Below, piece by piece: positions 33,200 through 45,444 of a DNA stretch of 64,000 nucleotides. Source of the stretch: Galaxea fascicularis (lineage: Eukaryota; Cnidaria; Anthozoa; Scleractinia; Euphylliidae); assembly GCA_948470475.1 (NCBI GenBank), contig OX419342.1, positions 22,650,077-22,714,076 on the forward strand, given 5' to 3'. The notes under the pieces were generated by a model that was not told the origin of the DNA, did not search any database, and was given only the letters and a program-made list of their open reading frames with translations. How positions within the stretch are numbered: the first letter of the stretch is position 1; the number at the start of each line of letters is the position of its first letter. The position numbers and the translations under genes are program-made.

Positions 33200-34710
33200 A
33201 AGTTTAATAGGCCAAAGTGCTGGTTTTATGTCAGTTTAATTAGAGTGATGAAGATAAAAGATATAAAGGAAGCTTGTTAATGAGCAACATCGACACAGTT
33301 TATCGGCGAGTCTGTGGTTAAAATTACTTTTGATCCATTTCCTTTGAAGTTATATGGTTGCTTGTAAAATGCCGTTTATAACTTTATTTATTTTCTACAA
33401 GTTTGAGCGAACAAAATAAAAATCTTTCGCCTTGCTCATTGTTGATGACATTACACAGCCTCTGTTTCTGCACCAATGTCTTATAAAAGAGGAGGTCAGT
33501 TTACACGGAAATTTAGTTGCAGCAAAACCAGTCGAATCATTCACCGGCGAGAGACGAGAGGTATTTCAACACACCATTGGGCGAGAAAAAATGAATGCAA
33601 GGAGCCAACATTGCACTGACACAAAGATCTTCCCTGGTATAGAGCATAATAACGCTACACTGCTAAGTCGATTACCTTAAATGTTTCATGAGATTCTTAT
33701 TAACGTATCAAGAAATGGTCTATTGGTCAGGGCAACAAAGCATTCCTTGTCATTCGGGAAGTTCATGTACACTTTTTGTAGGTGTGCATATTTGTTGCAT
33801 AGTTAACATGTTGTTCAACATGTATTATTTTCCATTTCACTAAGTATTTCAGACACGAGCTTTCTTTGTTGTTCAATTTTCCGTACTGCGTGATCTCATG
33901 GGATCAGCCCAGCACAGAATACTTGATTTCTTAAGCGATTATTCTGTACCAAAAACCAACTTTCTTAAGGTGAGAATTTTCCCCAACATATGGCGTGTTT
34001 AAACTTTTTGGTGAAAATGAGGTTGATTTCTTGGAATAAAAACCAATAGATAACACGCAATTAGCACTTCATTTGAACAAGACGATTCCTTTCTTTATCG
34101 TGGATGTCGATGTTTGTGTTTCGCAGGAAAACTTTACTTTTACTACTTTTAAGGTGAAGAGTGAGCCATATTACAAAAGAATCGAAGAACTCCGAAAACG
34201 AACTTGCCATGAATCAATACATCGAGGTTTCAATTAAACAAAATATACTAAATTCTGGCATAATAAACTCAAATAATTGACGTGTGCCTCGTTTGCAAAT
34301 GTCAGCTGAAAGGCTGTACTTTCAAGGTACCTTCAGCTTCTCCAGATATAGAGGGACAACATTTTGGAGGCGAACTTCCAAGCTTTTAGTTAATTGTCAT
34401 CCACTTTCTCTAAAGCCGAGAATATGACCTGCCAAAGTGAGGTTTATATTTCTTATTCAAGACGATCAGTAATCAAGGCATTTCACGAAAAGCCAATGGC
34501 TTGCTAAAGCATAATAACATAATTAAGTACGCGACATCTATTAAATGAAAACTACGATAAAACGAGTTGGAAAGGAAGACACATAGCTTTAAAAAACGAC
34601 AAGCTTGCACCTGGGTCAAATGAATGGTAGTGACGAACGGGATGCAGTCCTGATGTCTTCGAACCTTTTCGGCAGAGGCGCTAATAAGAAAAGAATCTAC
34701 AAATTCTTAC

Positions 34711-34761
34711 TTGCGATTCATCTTGAGTTGACTCCTTCAGTAACACAGCTTCAAGGATCCA
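34711..34761 (-). CDS. RhoGEF exon 10 (short)
   Basis: Acceptor CAACAGAG (the second of two adjacent AG sites; only this one keeps the frame), 51 nt, donor TCGCAA|GTAAGA; phase 0/0. Encodes WILEAVLLKESTQDESQ. It could be a skipped or alternative exon, since skipping keeps the frame. Confidence 0.5.
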
Positions 34762-36133
34762 CTCTGTTGCGTTTGTAAGGTAGTGAATAAACGAAATGTG
34801 TACTTGGCTTTCCATGGCCAAAGGACCGATTCTTCATTCAAATTTGCACAAATATTTAAATTTAACTCATGATCATTGCCTGTGTTTATTTGATCCCTTG
34901 GGGCCGAAAACCAAGACAACAAGTTTCCCAAGAGAGAGGTGAAGTTTATACAAAATTAGGCATTGTCGGTTGCTCAACCAAATCAATTTATTTCTTCATC
35001 AGGTGTTAATGAGTACAGAACCAAAAGCTGCCGCCGTGACGTCATAATCGATTGTCTTGTTTTTTGAGGTAACATTTGTTCTCTACCGGTGCGGAAATGG
35101 GTTAAAAGTGATTCCATTGAGACTTAAGTTTTGCTTTATCCTGAGAGGCCTTAATTGATTTTATGATAGCAAAGATGTGTTAATTTATCGGTTTCGTTAG
35201 ATCAGTTTCGCGGGAAGCGGCTTTGCTTAAAAGTTCTTGGTAACAAAGAACTCAAGGGGTGAGGTGCTTTGCTATTTGCTGTAAAAAGTGGTCCTCCATG
35301 AAAGAAAAAGATAGTAAAAGATTAAAATACAACAAAAATGTTTAAGTTGTTAAATTTGCTAAATTGATGATGTCCCGCAAAACGATCCCTTCTTCAAGAG
35401 TTTGCACAAACAAAGAAGTCGTAATCTTTTCAGTTTTAACAGAAGCTTTTTCGGTCGATATGAAATTGTTTTTCGGTTGCGGTCTTCTATAAACAAATAG
35501 TGGTCGGTGCTTTACAGTGACAGAAGCAAATAAACTACAACCCTAAACTAAAAACCGAACGTTTTTCCTATACTTGCGACAACCCAGTCACGTGCGAAAC
35601 GTTCTCCATTACAAACCCTCTAACGACTGTTTCTTAGATTGCTTTTAGTTGCTATACGACCCAATAAATCCACCTGGGTCAGTTTCTTTGAGGTTATCCA
35701 ATCAATGTATTTTACAACTATGAAGTTGAAAATCAGGTGGTGCACGCAACTTCGTGAAACTACATGCAAAAAAATCATGACTGTATCCTATGCATCATCT
35801 AATCCCGCTTGCAAATATTTGAAAAACATGAATATATGGTTTAAAGTAAGTCGGCTTTAGTCCTTTCTTACGTACAGCCGGTTAAGGTGAACGATACTTT
35901 CAGATGGGGTTTCTAAAAGGAGGGGAGTTCGCATGCCTTTCAAATTCAAACTTTTCGACGTTTGACTGAAAAAATAAAGCACTTGCAGACACAAATTGAA
36001 TCCGTTACCCCTAGCGATCTATAGACTTGATACTGGAAGTATTTTAATAATAGGTTTTGCGTTTTGAAGAAGCCCACCGCGGATTGCAAGGTTATGACTG
36101 TTGGCATTCACGAGTCACGCTAACATGGAGTAC

Positions 36134-36301
36134 ACAGTACAACCCATATTTATTAAAGAGGCCACCCAGTCCCTTCGTGTAAACTCTTCAAGGGACTGGT
36201 CGCAGGGACTAGTCCCATCGTGTGTGCCGACCATTACTATTAGGCGACCAGCCACCATTTCCATTTCCCCGAGGGTGGCCGGTTAATAGGGGTTGAACTG
36301 T
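36134..36301. mobile_element. MITE, ACAGT(A/T)CAACCC family
   Basis: ACAGTACAACCCATATTTAT with AGAGGCCACCC at the left end mirrors GGGTGGCCGGTTAATAGGGG and TTGAACTGT at the right. 168 bp. A diverged relative lies at about 50322-50471. Confidence 0.7.
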
Positions 36302-36771
36302 TTCAGAATCCGAAACCCCAAAAGGAAATTAACCCGTGACATGCGGTACATTAGAACAATTGATTTTAAGCAGGTGGTGGGCCCCCATTTTTGCTTGATC
36401 TTCAAAAGTGGGGCTTCCTCAAGAGTTGACACATTGATTTTATCCACCACTGGTTGAACTGAAATATCAAAACATTTTACCGCCAGAGAACACCCAAATA
36501 TGGAACAAAGGCTGCTCGATTGTCCAGTCGTTTTGCTTCAAACAGAGAGATGTAAAAAAAAAAAAAGAAGAAAAGAAAAAAAAGGAGTTGTCGTGTATCA
36601 GATGCGATTGGACTCTGATCGTGTTCAGTGATCTAAACTCAAACTCAAAGCCGCGTGCGGTTTGCGTCTAATCTCTCATTCGCTGTCTGTTGTTGTGGTT
36701 CTTTACGAGCGTAATGATCATTTCAAGGCCAAAAGAGAATCCGCTAGCTTCCGTTTAGTGAGACGACTTAC

Positions 36772-36915
36772 CTCACTTCCTCTTCTGTTCATGCGCCGTG
36801 GAGCCGCCACGCTTGCTCTTCTCTGATTGGCGTGCACTGCCACAAGGGATTCGCGGCGACCAGCGCGATACGCGGGACAAGAGATCTTGCGCCTTGGTTC
36901 ATCGTGTTTGACCGG
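36772..36915 (-). CDS. RhoGEF exon 9: Arg/Ser-rich
   Basis: Acceptor ATTTTTATCCCACAG, 144 nt, donor AGTGAG|GTAAGT; phase 0/0. Encodes PVKHDEPRRKISCPAYRAGR, RRES, and NQRRASVAAPRRMNRRGS, with several Arg-Arg-x-Ser sites of the PKA type. Clean coding character with strong splice sites. Confidence 0.8.
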
Positions 36916-37208
36916 CTGTGGGATAAAAATATTGATTTATTAACGTGTTATAAGGCTAGTAGGCCACGAGCTCTTTGAAATCTCTGCTCTTATGGTCACG
37001 TTAATGTTGTAGTGTTTGGAGGGCCGGATACAGTCAATTGGGTTTGGGTCTCAGACAAAGAGTTAGAAGGAGATCTTAGAATGCTGAATGACGCCATGGC
37101 CATGGGTTCAACGCAAAAATTAAAGAGAAAAGAAAAATGAACATACAAGAATATAATTAGCACTACTTAGCGCTGATAAGACCTAGCCCCTGGGAGTCAT
37201 ATGTGTGA

Positions 37209-37394
37209 ATGACGGCAACGTTTCGGAAGGCACCATTTTCATTCATTTATCTGATTTTCTTCTGCGCTGAATCTGAGGGTGGAGGGGATAAACGTGCCGT
37301 GGTGGAATTAAATAGATTCGATAGATTAAGAAACGTATTCTTTGTGGAGACAGCAGCACCAAACCAGAAAGCGGGCAGAAACAAAAACAACTAG
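37209..37394 (+). CDS. small ORF with signal-peptide-like N-terminus (candidate)
   Basis: 61 codons from an ATG: MTATFRKAPFSFIYLIFFCA looks like a signal peptide. Then GGGDKRAVVELNRFDRLRN has a dibasic KR, and the chain ends near KAGRNKNN, where GR could be an amidation/cleavage site. This resembles a neuropeptide precursor only in outline: one copy, no repeated motif. Such short frames often occur by chance. Confidence 0.2.
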   Translation: MTATFRKAPFSFIYLIFFCAESEGGGDKRAVVELNRFDRLRNVFFVETAAPNQKAGRNKNN

Positions 37395-38744
37395 TCCCAG
37401 TTTTACTCTACGCAAACCAGAAGATCGAAGTGGTGCAACAGATGGAAATGTAGTTGTAAAATTTCTTGCCGTCTACTGTATTTACAGTCGCGGCTTCATG
37501 TTGGGTTTGCCCTCAAACTGTTGCCGGGTGTTGACATAAGCAGACAATCATATTATAAAACCAACACCGCTGAGGACTGTAAATGAAGTTAGATAAACAA
37601 CCATTTGTAAATTAAAAACCTTCTTGTCCGGGGAGGATGATAACAAACACTAAAATTTTGAATTTCTTAACTTAACATTTTCACTTAATGTTGAATATAT
37701 AATCGTATAAGGGCAGCAAGTATAAGATACATGTAGAAGCCATAGTATGCACCTATACTATAATTGTAAAGAAAGTAAAGCATGCAAAAGGTCCCACTAT
37801 ATAAGTATTCCTGCCTTTAATTCTTTACCTTGAGCCCTGACAATATGATGCGCTTAGCTTCTTACAAACTTTAGGTAGAATCGTTTACACACTGTTCACA
37901 CCATTCAGTATGAGATCTAGAAGTGTGGTACAGTGTACTTGATTGTACTGTACATCTGGAGGAGGATCTAAATCTTCATTCCAGATGATAACATAAATTT
38001 AAAACACTCAGTGGTCAGTGATCTATTCTTCTATAATTTGCATATTGTTCCTGACAAGACATCAAAGATAATTTAACAAATGTGTTAGAAACCTCTTCAC
38101 TGATGAAAGGGATATTGCCAATGAATTGAAAGTTTGTGTGGTTTTCAAGTGTCTCTTTGACATGTGTAAAAAGGCACGACAACAAGAAAGTTCCATGATA
38201 TTTCGTCAACCACAAATTCAATAAGTTCTGGGCATCGCATAGGGAACAAAAACCGCTCATGGATCCTTTCTTTAGCGGATACCGAACGAAGAAACTTGAA
38301 TTCATTTAATGATCTAGATCTTGCAAAGATTAAAGGCGTTGTGTTTTATTTGACATATTAGAGCCCTGAATAGCAGACGTTCATGAAAGTACGGATTGGC
38401 AATAAAAACAACTTATTGGCTGACAGTATGAGCCTTAGCACGGTGATGAAAACCTAAAAGGATTCGCACCGCGACAATCTTGGCATTGCATGGCGGCAAG
38501 GTCAAGGACAGTTCATGCAATATATAGGTCATTCCTTCAAGTTTCTTGTTTCATTTGAGTCATGGAATAGATATTCTATTTGTTCCTGTAAATCTAAATG
38601 TGATCTTACGCAGCAATCAGGTCTTTTTGAATTACACGAAAATGCCAAGGGCAATTGTCTCTGAAAGACTGAATTGTAATTTTTTGGCCTTATTGACCGT
38701 GCAGGTAAAAAACTATTGAAGAACAAAGATTTATCATGTCTCAC

Positions 38745-38846
38745 CTGAATTTGCGAGAGATAAGAAAGCGTTCTTACTGAACGAGGATAGCTTTGTCGCC
38801 TTCGGTACCAGCTCATCGTTCTTGTATATGATCCCGGGCCATCCAT
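38745..38846 (-). CDS. possible alternative first exon of the RhoGEF
   Basis: The ATG at 38846 opens 34 codons (MDGPGSYTRTMSWYRRRQSY, then PRSVRTLSYLSQIQ), ending in phase 0 at TTCAG|GTGAGA. It would splice in frame onto the exon at 36915-36772 and give a short isoform lacking the coiled coil. No acceptor precedes it, which suits a first exon. Confidence 0.35.
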
Positions 38847-41129
38847 TCAGATCCACAGCCAATTAGAAGGTAATTCAAAAGGTGCTTAATTCAATTGACA
38901 ATCGATCGCCTCGACAATTCAAACTTCCTTGCTAGGGCGGACCATTATTGTTGAAGCGTGTAGATAAACACTGATTCAGTTGTTCTGAACATGATTTGGC
39001 GCAGCATATTAATGGACAGTATTGCCGGTACTAGTGACACCAACGCTTAATGAATCCGAAACCATGCCAAGGCTAACACAAAATAGCACAGATCTGGAGT
39101 CCACTGAAACGAAATCGTGAAAATCCACAGGGTGCAACGGTGGAATTTACCAATGCAGCGTCTTGTGTAAGCAGAAAGAATACACCTCATCAAATTGTGT
39201 TGTCATTGACCCTTGACACAAGTGCTTAAGCGCGTCGGCCGCGTCAAGTTGACGCACAGTTCGTTTTGCAAATTGGTGGGAACTTTACTATTCTCGGAAA
39301 AACGGAAAATATTTCTATCAAACGAGAGCCGCCGATCGCAGCCGAATCTTAAGTTTCGTTCGCGTTATCAAAGTTATGTCAGGATCACTCAGCGGCTAAA
39401 TGTGATGCTCTTGGGAAATGTTTTAAATAGCTGTTAAATGTTGGGACGGAAAGAACAAATCGATTTTCAATAATAGAAAGCTTGCGGTGTTCTTACTCTA
39501 GATGACTATATCAGCTTCAATACTAGGATTTGCGGTCAAAAATGCTTCACAATAAGTGTAAAACATTTGCCATCCCTATAGTCCGCCGGCATTCGTAAAG
39601 TCATCCCGACTTGATTGTCCCACTAACAGTTGAGATTACTTTTGTTTTCAATATCAGTTAATGGACTTGTCAACGAATTCCTTTGTTTGAAAATTATTGA
39701 GTAGTTCCTGTAAAGTAACTCAATAGATCTATCCGTTGTTTAATATAATTTCTTGGAATCTTTTAGCCGGCTCTACCCGGATCATCCGCCTTGTTTATTT
39801 GTTAGCTTTGTCGCAAATACACGATTCAGTAAGCCTTTTGATCGCTCCAACACTAAAATCATGAATCGACTTCCGATTCGGTCGACTGCAAGCAGACAAC
39901 AAGTTATGCTCCAAATCTCTCTCTTGTTCTTTGTGTGATTGGTGAGCTTAGTTGTGGACATTTTCATTATTTCTTTCTTTGAGCTTCAATGCTCTTCGAA
40001 GAGAAAGGCAACAATTGTCGGCTATATTGGCCTTTTACTCTTATTAGATAATATTGGCCAACACAGTTACAGAAAAAATTGAAGAAGAATAATCATTCTA
40101 GAGCACAGGCACTTTTAAGTCTTTCAAAGATAGAATATGCTGACGATGGAGCGCTTGTTTAATTTAGAAACTAGTGTGACTCGGTGTTTATACACACTGA
40201 GTATGGTTCATATGGCCCCCGTTTTAAAAGTGCTTCGTGAATAATTTGTATTGAAATGGCTCTTTGAAGACAGACCAGGTTCAAACGTGTTATCAGTTGA
40301 CCATAGATTCTTTATTTTATGCTCAATTCCTGACCCGGCAAAACAACACAACTGAGAAACTGGTATTGCATGTATACAACGGAAAGATAAAAATTGGAGT
40401 TTGCGACTGTCACACTCATTATGCATTTCTCGAACTCAATTTCAATATTTATGACAGCACTCTTTCGCTAGCAGACGTCACCGCCCTAAGACATTTAATC
40501 CACGAAGAAAAGAGGCCAAGCTTCGCAGTCACGAACGTAATCGTCGGTAGAAGCCCGTCTAAGCTCTATGCAGCACTCTGTTTGCCCTCTTGCTTGGTAG
40601 TTTAATAAATTTAAGTTATGCCTTTCAAAATAAGCCCTTAAAGATACAATTAAACCAAAAGTGGTCTAACTGTAAACAAGAAACGTTTTGGCAATGTTGA
40701 ATCTTATCATCACCTTCATTCACCTCAATGCAAACATATCGTCAAGTAGAATCGTAACTACAGATTTCACCCACAGGTGGTGATACTGTTCATTTTAGAG
40801 AATATCTTCGCATTACTGACTCCTTTCCACAGGGGCAACTCATGAATACGATTGGATTGAATTTGTCAGCACTTCCTTATTGACATGTTTGCTTGCTTAA
40901 TTTTCCCAAGTATAATTTTATAGCAATTATCGCCTGTGTGTTTACTTGTAGTACTTTTTTGACCCATGTAAAAGAGCTCATCTTCAATAAGAAAGACACG
41001 AGTCGAAAGATGCCAGTGACACCCGGAAACGGCTAAAGTCAAGGTCAATTCAATCCGCCCGAATAAAGTTACAGAATTTCCGTGGCTTAGAGAACCCAGC
41101 AAAGACGATCGATTGTTATTATTGCTTAC

Positions 41130-41273
41130 CATGGAGGTCCATTCATAAGGACTATTGTCTTTTGTGTCACTGTCACTGCTCGATTCACGAGCCTTTTCAT
41201 CAGAGGTGGGTTCTTTACGTTGACTGTCTTGTGATGAGTGACTATCACAGTTCGAACCGTGTTGCACTGTTGT
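41130..41273 (-). CDS. RhoGEF exon 8: Ser/Asp-rich
   Basis: Acceptor AATATCCTTACAG, 144 nt, donor TCCATG|GTAAGC; phase 0/0. Encodes TTVQHGSNCDSHSSQDSQRK, then ARESSSDSDTKDNSPYEWTS, an acidic Ser-rich region with casein-kinase-type sites. Confidence 0.8.
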
Positions 41274-41940
41274 CTGTAAGGATATTCAAAGAAAACACTC
41301 CATAAGCGACCATGCATCCACTAATGTTAATTATGGAACAATTGCAGAGTGAATTAAGGCATGAAAATAAATTAAACAGCACCATTTGCTCGATGTTTCA
41401 CCGGCTAAGTGTTTCACGTCTTCGTGACGGCACGCAACCATCATCAAGCTCAGACGCCCACGGGTGCTGCATGCCCGGACGAGATAGAAGCAAAAGGGCG
41501 TCTTGCATGATGACGGAGATGACAGTTCTACTATCTCTGCTTAATTAATTATTGTCTGGATATTATATATTTACGCACTGTACGACTTCGCGTTATGCTA
41601 GTAATGACTTTAACATGAAGTGAATCGTGTCGACTTCATATCCATTTCAAAAGGGAATAAAAATAAGTATAATTTATTCAGCCCCCTGCAGGGAACAGTC
41701 TCGGTTTGTGATTGATAATCGTTCTTGTTAAGACACATCAGACTAATAATCGCCAGTTGGAACAAAGTGCATCCTGTGGGAAAACAAACAGCCAAAGAAT
41801 AATTTGTCTTCAAAACTAAACGAAATGCTTCCTTTTCCTCCAGCAAAGCCACACAGTGTCAAGGCCAGTGGAACCAGCACCGCTTCCCGTTTTACTCTAA
41901 CGTCGGTGCCAGATTCGAATTCACCTCCACAACTACACTG

Positions 41941-42101
41941 AGTGGAACCCCGTTCATACGACCACCGTTGGGCTCGTGAAAACTTGGTCGTATTACGGGG
42001 GGGGGGGGGGGGTCGGAATAACGAGGCATTCAAAATAAGAAAATACGTGGACTTAAAAAAGTAGTCGTAATAACGAGGTGGTCGTATGGCGGGGTTTCAC
42101 T
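41941..42101. mobile_element. MITE with GTGGTCGTAT-type TIRs and G16 run
   Basis: AGTGGAACCCCGTTCATACG then ACCACC at the left mirrors GGTGGTCGTATGGCGGGGTT then TCACT at the right. Words of the form TCGTAATAACGAGG repeat inside. A G homopolymer of about 16 sits at 41997-42012. Open frames across it are not genes. Confidence 0.7.
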
Positions 42102-43900
42102 ATACTCAAGCACCTTAAGTAACGTTTACATGCAAAACCATCTGTAAAACTGATCTCCAAATCGACCCACTGTTTTAAGGATTACTGTGGGTCAGGGCCG
42201 GAATTTTCAGTGATCGGCCATAGCAGTAATTCCTAAAGCACAAAACCTGCTCATTGTAGAGAAACGTTCCTTTACAAGAAACACAAACACGAATGTGTTT
42301 CAGTTTCGCCTCTTACTTAATTGGCTTGAGCATTAACAACTGACAAAGCGAAGCTTTTTGGCGAAAAAACAATATTAATAAGGAGGTTGAGGGCAAAGAG
42401 AAAATCGTCGGTGATTGAATTAAAGTTTGGCTTCAAGATATTTTAATGAGATGATTTGAATAGCGGCATCAGTGCCTTATGAGTGCTATAAGTACACCAA
42501 ATAACATCATCAAACACTTCTGAATTCCTTACTGATATTTTGTTTGCACCAAAGGTTACTAAAATTCTGACCTGCGATCACGCCCTCCCTTCCCCATACA
42601 TGTATATCTCCTTCTCCATTCCGCGCCTGATCGCATGTTACCCGAGCCGAAATCTTTTTATGATCCTTTAATGGTTAGCATACGTTCCGCTAATGACAAT
42701 CTTTTCGAGTCTACGACCCCTGACAAGAAAATAAAGCTGTAAAACTACCTTGTTTTAGGTGTTTTCAATCGTGCAGTGGATGGCCGCTAACAGTAATTAA
42801 GTGTTTGACTCTATTTGGAATTTCATATAATTTTAAGAGCGACCAATACTTAATTTCTCCTTACAGTAATACTGCTTAATCAAACGATCAACGTTGTGCG
42901 ATAAAGGAATAAGTGATCAACAAGGAACAAAGGTCTTGATTGTTTAACAAATTCTCCTCATCATTACCATAGAAAACGTATGGGAATAGTGTGGAGAATA
43001 TACATGCTGATATTACAGTTTAAAGGGTGATTGAATGACAGACTCTATTCATTGAGCCCAACCCCAGTTGAGTGGCCAATACGTCTTTCCTTATTTGAAA
43101 CACATTGCTTCAAGAAGGATTAATTAACGGCTTACAAACTGGGAGACAAACAACAATGGGTACTACAAACACATATTCAACATACCAATTGATTACAACG
43201 CGAACAAATGCCCGAGAAAGATTAGCATTAATTTTCTACACACTGCTGATTTGCATGAAGATCACTTAGGTTACGGGTTGTTGAAACTAGAAGTTGTTTT
43301 GAAAACAAACTGACTGATCATAGTGGGGGCAAACATACCACTTTTGAATTAGCACGTAAATTAGTGTCTCAAGTCATAAGGGACATCGTCTTGAGCATTT
43401 CCAACAATGGTATGAAGGCGCCGCGAAATTTGTAAAGGTCCTTTGAAAGACCCGATGCTAATGCGTCTCAGGAGAATGTTGTTTATACAGTCTTGACACC
43501 ATGCTCTTATGCTGAACTAGCGACAATAATAGATCAACGGAGTGCACTCAAAATAATCGATTGCTCATTGACTATTTAACAAATCAGTCATATATACTCT
43601 CCATTAATTCATGACATAGCCATACACTATTGCAATCTCAGTGATACGTTTAAGTACTTGAAATACCCCACACACTAGCGAAATCTCAAATACAAGATTC
43701 AACGGTATGGTGGAAACAATAGAACCACGACCTTGTTAGACATTGAATGTTCATAAAAGTGTACACGAGTTTCTACTTAAGTTTTAGACCTCGGACACCA
43801 ACAAGCTTTAAAAGAGACCATTCTATGACGCGCTAGAAACTAGGCAAGGAAAGAACGGGTTAACGCATGAGGTAACAAAGTATGGCGAATATGGACCTAC

Positions 43901-44173
43901 CTTGTCATGAAGTTCATCGTTTGCCTCTGGTATTGACTTGCAGTAGCAGCTGTCGGTTACGGAATAGCAAGGCCCACTGAATCCATTTTTTCTTCTCGGC
44001 ATTTGACGATTTTGATTATTTTGTTCCGAGAGTAAGGATGCTCTTCGGCGGAATACCCACAGCAAGTCCGTTGGATCCGTGTGTGAGCGCCTCAGAGGCC
44101 GCGAATTAGCAGCTGGTTCTTTGGATGTTTCGGCAAGTTGCTCAAGAGATGGTACGACATTTGGCTGGTCACC
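43901..44173 (-). CDS. RhoGEF exon 7
   Basis: Acceptor TTAGATTTCAG, 273 nt, donor GACAAG|GTAGGT; phase 0/0. Encodes GDQPNVVPSLEQLAETSKEP, RPLRRSHTDPTDLLWVFRRR and SIPEANDELHDK. RRSHTDP is a typical 14-3-3/basophilic kinase-type site. No globular domain is recognised. Confidence 0.8.
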
Positions 44174-45233
44174 CTGAAATCTAATTTGCGTTAAGCAAAT
44201 ATAAAGGATTACTTGTTTGTGATACAACAAGAAACCAAAAGTGCCGTCTTACAGCTGCTAGTTGAGAGTGGAAGGTAGATTAGTAATTTAAATGTATAAG
44301 TGTAACCTTAAATTTGTTAGTGATTTGCAGCCGATGATGATGTTTACAATGACGACCTTGATCGTAAAAAGTTTTGACACTGTTCTATATCCACTTGTAA
44401 GCTTGGCCAGATAACTGATCAAAATCAGAGGTCCAGGATAATTTGCATGGATTAGTTCTTCCACTCTATGGTTACCTTTTCAAGGCCCTGAGGCAAAGTT
44501 ACCCGACGATGGAATTCTAGGACATTTGTTTGGACTCACGTAATCATTACAACGAAATGACGTCACAAACACCAGAACATGATAAGAGATTGCTGAAGTC
44601 CATTGTAAGTAAGATGGCACAAAGTTGTGGTAAATGGTGTTTGCCAATGTTGCGCAACGGTTAAACACAGTTCGACTCGAACGAGACTGAAGACGAAACG
44701 TGCCTTTCATAGAGGAGATGTTATCGAAGTTGAATTTGTAGTTTTCAGCATGCATGGTTTAGCAAGGATATATCTACACCTCTTTCATTTTGATTTCCGA
44801 GCAAGCAGAACCCCCGTACAGTTACCTAAACTCTAATACAATCTGGCGTGAACCAAGGAGGACTACGAAGACGAAATCTGAGCCAGTGGTCAAACCCACA
44901 TGTGACTTTACGCACGCCAGTCTGACTTCGAGCTATCGGTGACTCTTGGACAGCAGAATCACTCCATTTGAAACATTTTACACGACGATATTGAGTATGA
45001 AATGGATTAGAGTTACAGAAGCAAGCACTGCGTACATGGCTGCTGTGATGGGTTTTTCTCTTGGCAGATCGTGTTAGATAAGATTTCAGACTGATCACGA
45101 ATAATAGCTCTCGGATCAGAAACCATACAGACTGCCCTCTGCCTTTCGAAGTCCATATTTTCTAGCGTTTCTACATGTCATTATTTATAAAATGAAGATA
45201 CTTCAGTCACATACGCTTTCCACTATTAACAAA

Positions 45234-45444
45234 CTAAGAGTATGTACCGAGTCCTTAGAGAGGCTAAGGTCCACATTTTTCCGCCTTTAGTTGGGTCACA
45301 CTGACCCTATTCCACTCCAAGAGGAAAGGGATTAAACAATTTGTTTCGCAGAAATGTGACTGACGTTGACCACGGTTGAAAAACTAAGAGCCCCGCTGAA
45401 CGAAGACTTAGAGAGGCCAAGGTTCACATTTTATAGCCTCTTTT
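45234..45444 (+). repeat. short direct duplication
   Basis: AACTAAGAG ... CTTAGAGAGGC(T/C)AAGG(T/)TCCACATTTT occurs twice, about 150 bp apart (near 45234 and 45383). Local duplication in an intron. Confidence 0.5.

Larger units (their letters stand above)
28171..34710. other. RhoGEF intron; no other secure gene
   Basis: A 6.5-kb intron. Contents seen: a duplicated block (28996-29106 and 30326-30455, sharing ACGAACTCAAAAGTTAGAAA then TGAGCG), MITEs at 30639-30748 and 31374-31605, and a possible plus-strand terminal exon at 33060-33199. Confidence 0.5.

Noticed and set aside
38015..38305. 96-codon minus-strand ORF
   Set aside because: No recognised domain; it would fall in a RhoGEF intron on the same strand without usable splice sites in phase.
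40264..40605. 113-codon plus-strand ORF
   Set aside because: No family resemblance, splice context or poly(A) signal; length is within chance for 64 kb.
44480..45098. Two minus-strand ORFs upstream of exon 7
   Set aside because: The only good donor follows a stop codon, and neither fits the phase of exon 7.
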